From assembly GCF_020229735.1 (NCBI RefSeq), contig NZ_CP083459.1, positions 248,001 to 312,000 of the forward strand: a stretch of 64,000 bases of DNA. The letters are read 5' to 3'. The position numbers and the translations under genes were made by a program. The stretch is from Deinococcus taeanensis (GTDB lineage Bacteria > Deinococcota > Deinococci > Deinococcales > Deinococcaceae). Below, in pieces: positions 63,462 to 64,000 of the stretch (positions within the stretch are counted from its first letter, which is position 1; the number at the start of each line of letters is the position of its first letter). A model generated the notes under the pieces. It searched no databases and was not told the DNA's origin. It saw only the letters and a program-made list of their open reading frames with translations.

Positions 63462-63911
63462 TTAGTCCTGCAGGGCTGCGCGCGACAGGCGGCCAGGAAA
63501 GCGGGTGTGGCGGCAGTACCGCACGAGCGCGCCAATCTGCTCGACCAGCGTGCTGAACGACAGGGGCTTGACCCAGTACGCCCCTGCCAGCAGTTCGTAC
63601 GCACGCCGGATGTCCGCAGGACTCTCGGACGTCGACAGCACCATGACCGGCTGGCCGCGCAACTCCGGGTCATCCCGGATCGCGTGCAGCACCTCCAGGC
63701 CACTGAGGCCCGGCAGGTTCAGGTCCAGCAGAACCACGTCGGGCAGCTCATTCAGATGAGCGCGCAGCCAGGCCAGGGCGTCGGTGCCGCTCGGGCAGTG
63801 GTGCAGGACCACGGCGTCCGTCATGGACGCAAAGGCTTCCTCGGCCAGCATGCAGTCCGCAAGCTGGTCCTCGACAAGGAGCACTTTCAGCGGCGCTGGG
63901 CGGTGGGACAT
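63462..63911 (-). CDS. Single-domain response regulator (Rcp1-like)
   Basis: The ATG at 63911 (MSHRPAPLKVLLVEDQLADC) gives a 149-aa receiver domain: acidic pocket ED near residues 14-15, phospho-acceptor Asp in VVLLDLNLPG, Thr/Ser in VLSTSESPAD and Lys in WVKPLS. The E-D-x-x-x-D and PG...L pattern fits Rcp1-type receivers that work with phytochrome or hybrid kinases. No output domain; the partner kinase gene would be outside the window. Confidence 0.85.
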   Translation of the reverse strand: MSHRPAPLKVLLVEDQLADCMLAEEAFASMTDAVVLHHCPSGTDALAWLRAHLNELPDVVLLDLNLPGLSGLEVLHAIRDDPELRGQPVMVLSTSESPADIRRAYELLAGAYWVKPLSFSTLVEQIGALVRYCRHTRFPGRLSRAALQD

Positions 63912-64000
63912 GCTGAATGCTCGCACAGGCTCCCTGACATAAATCGCACGGCTCACATCCATGACGGTGACTGAGCAGGGCGGATTCAGCAGCCCCGTGG

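Overview
The window is GC-rich, crowded with insertion-sequence (IS) debris, and fits an accessory region (plasmid or secondary replicon) of a Deinococcus species. The best clue is the gene order lexA - imuY-like polymerase-related gene - DUF6504 gene - dnaE2 start (51.8-54.4 kb), together with many Deinococcus-like IS3, IS4, IS6 and IS630 fragments. The genus is inferred from family resemblance only. No rRNA or tRNA gene or CRISPR array was recognised.

Layout: 0-11 kb holds the start of a secreted trypsin-like protease gene, nested transposons, a tetR/carboxymuconolactone-decarboxylase/membrane-protein operon enclosed by two broken IS4 ends, a large lipoprotein gene cut at its 3' end by an IS3 element, and a merR gene. 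11-13.9 kb holds hypothetical genes and a HAD phosphatase. 13.9-21.2 kb is the most striking region. Two overlapping plus-strand genes (a 98-aa protein and an LPxxL-repeat/DUF6745-like protein) converge on a six-gene minus-strand operon whose products look like the STM4015, STM4015, STM4014 (ATP-grasp), STM4013 (sulfatase/phosphatase-like), STM4012 and STM4011 (both radical SAM) families. That set recurs in bacteria but, as far as I know, has no established function.

22-30 kb encodes a vWA-domain secreted protein with internal repeats, a flotillin/NfeD membrane pair, a nuclease-like lipoprotein and an SMI1/KNR4 protein (both frameshifted), and small lipoproteins. 30.4-35.3 kb is a SARP/AfsR-type regulator gene broken by an IS3 copy and a frameshift; it lies opposite two small paralogous genes preceded by three heptamers at 11-bp spacing. 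35.7-37.8 kb and 39.9-41.1 kb are transposon debris. 38-46 kb is rich in exported proteins (a SBBP beta-propeller lipoprotein, a lectin-like protein, a Gly-rich repeat protein, a stalk-domain protein), plus a TetR/SnoaL-like pair. 46.7-51 kb carries an aldo/keto reductase and a GH13 alpha-glucosidase.

51.5-55 kb is the damage-response cassette. LexA has a clear inverted-repeat operator, but dnaE2 is cut after about 75 codons and joined to the tail of another regulator gene. 55-64 kb contains a large Ig-like lipoprotein, an apparently complete IS4 element, a 58-aa membrane protein with a strong terminator, an alpha/beta-hydrolase coupled to a nonsense-mutated tetR, an IS6 element and a response regulator. 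Much of the window is decayed or recently rearranged. Several frameshifts fall in homopolymer runs, so sequencing error must be excluded before calling them biological.
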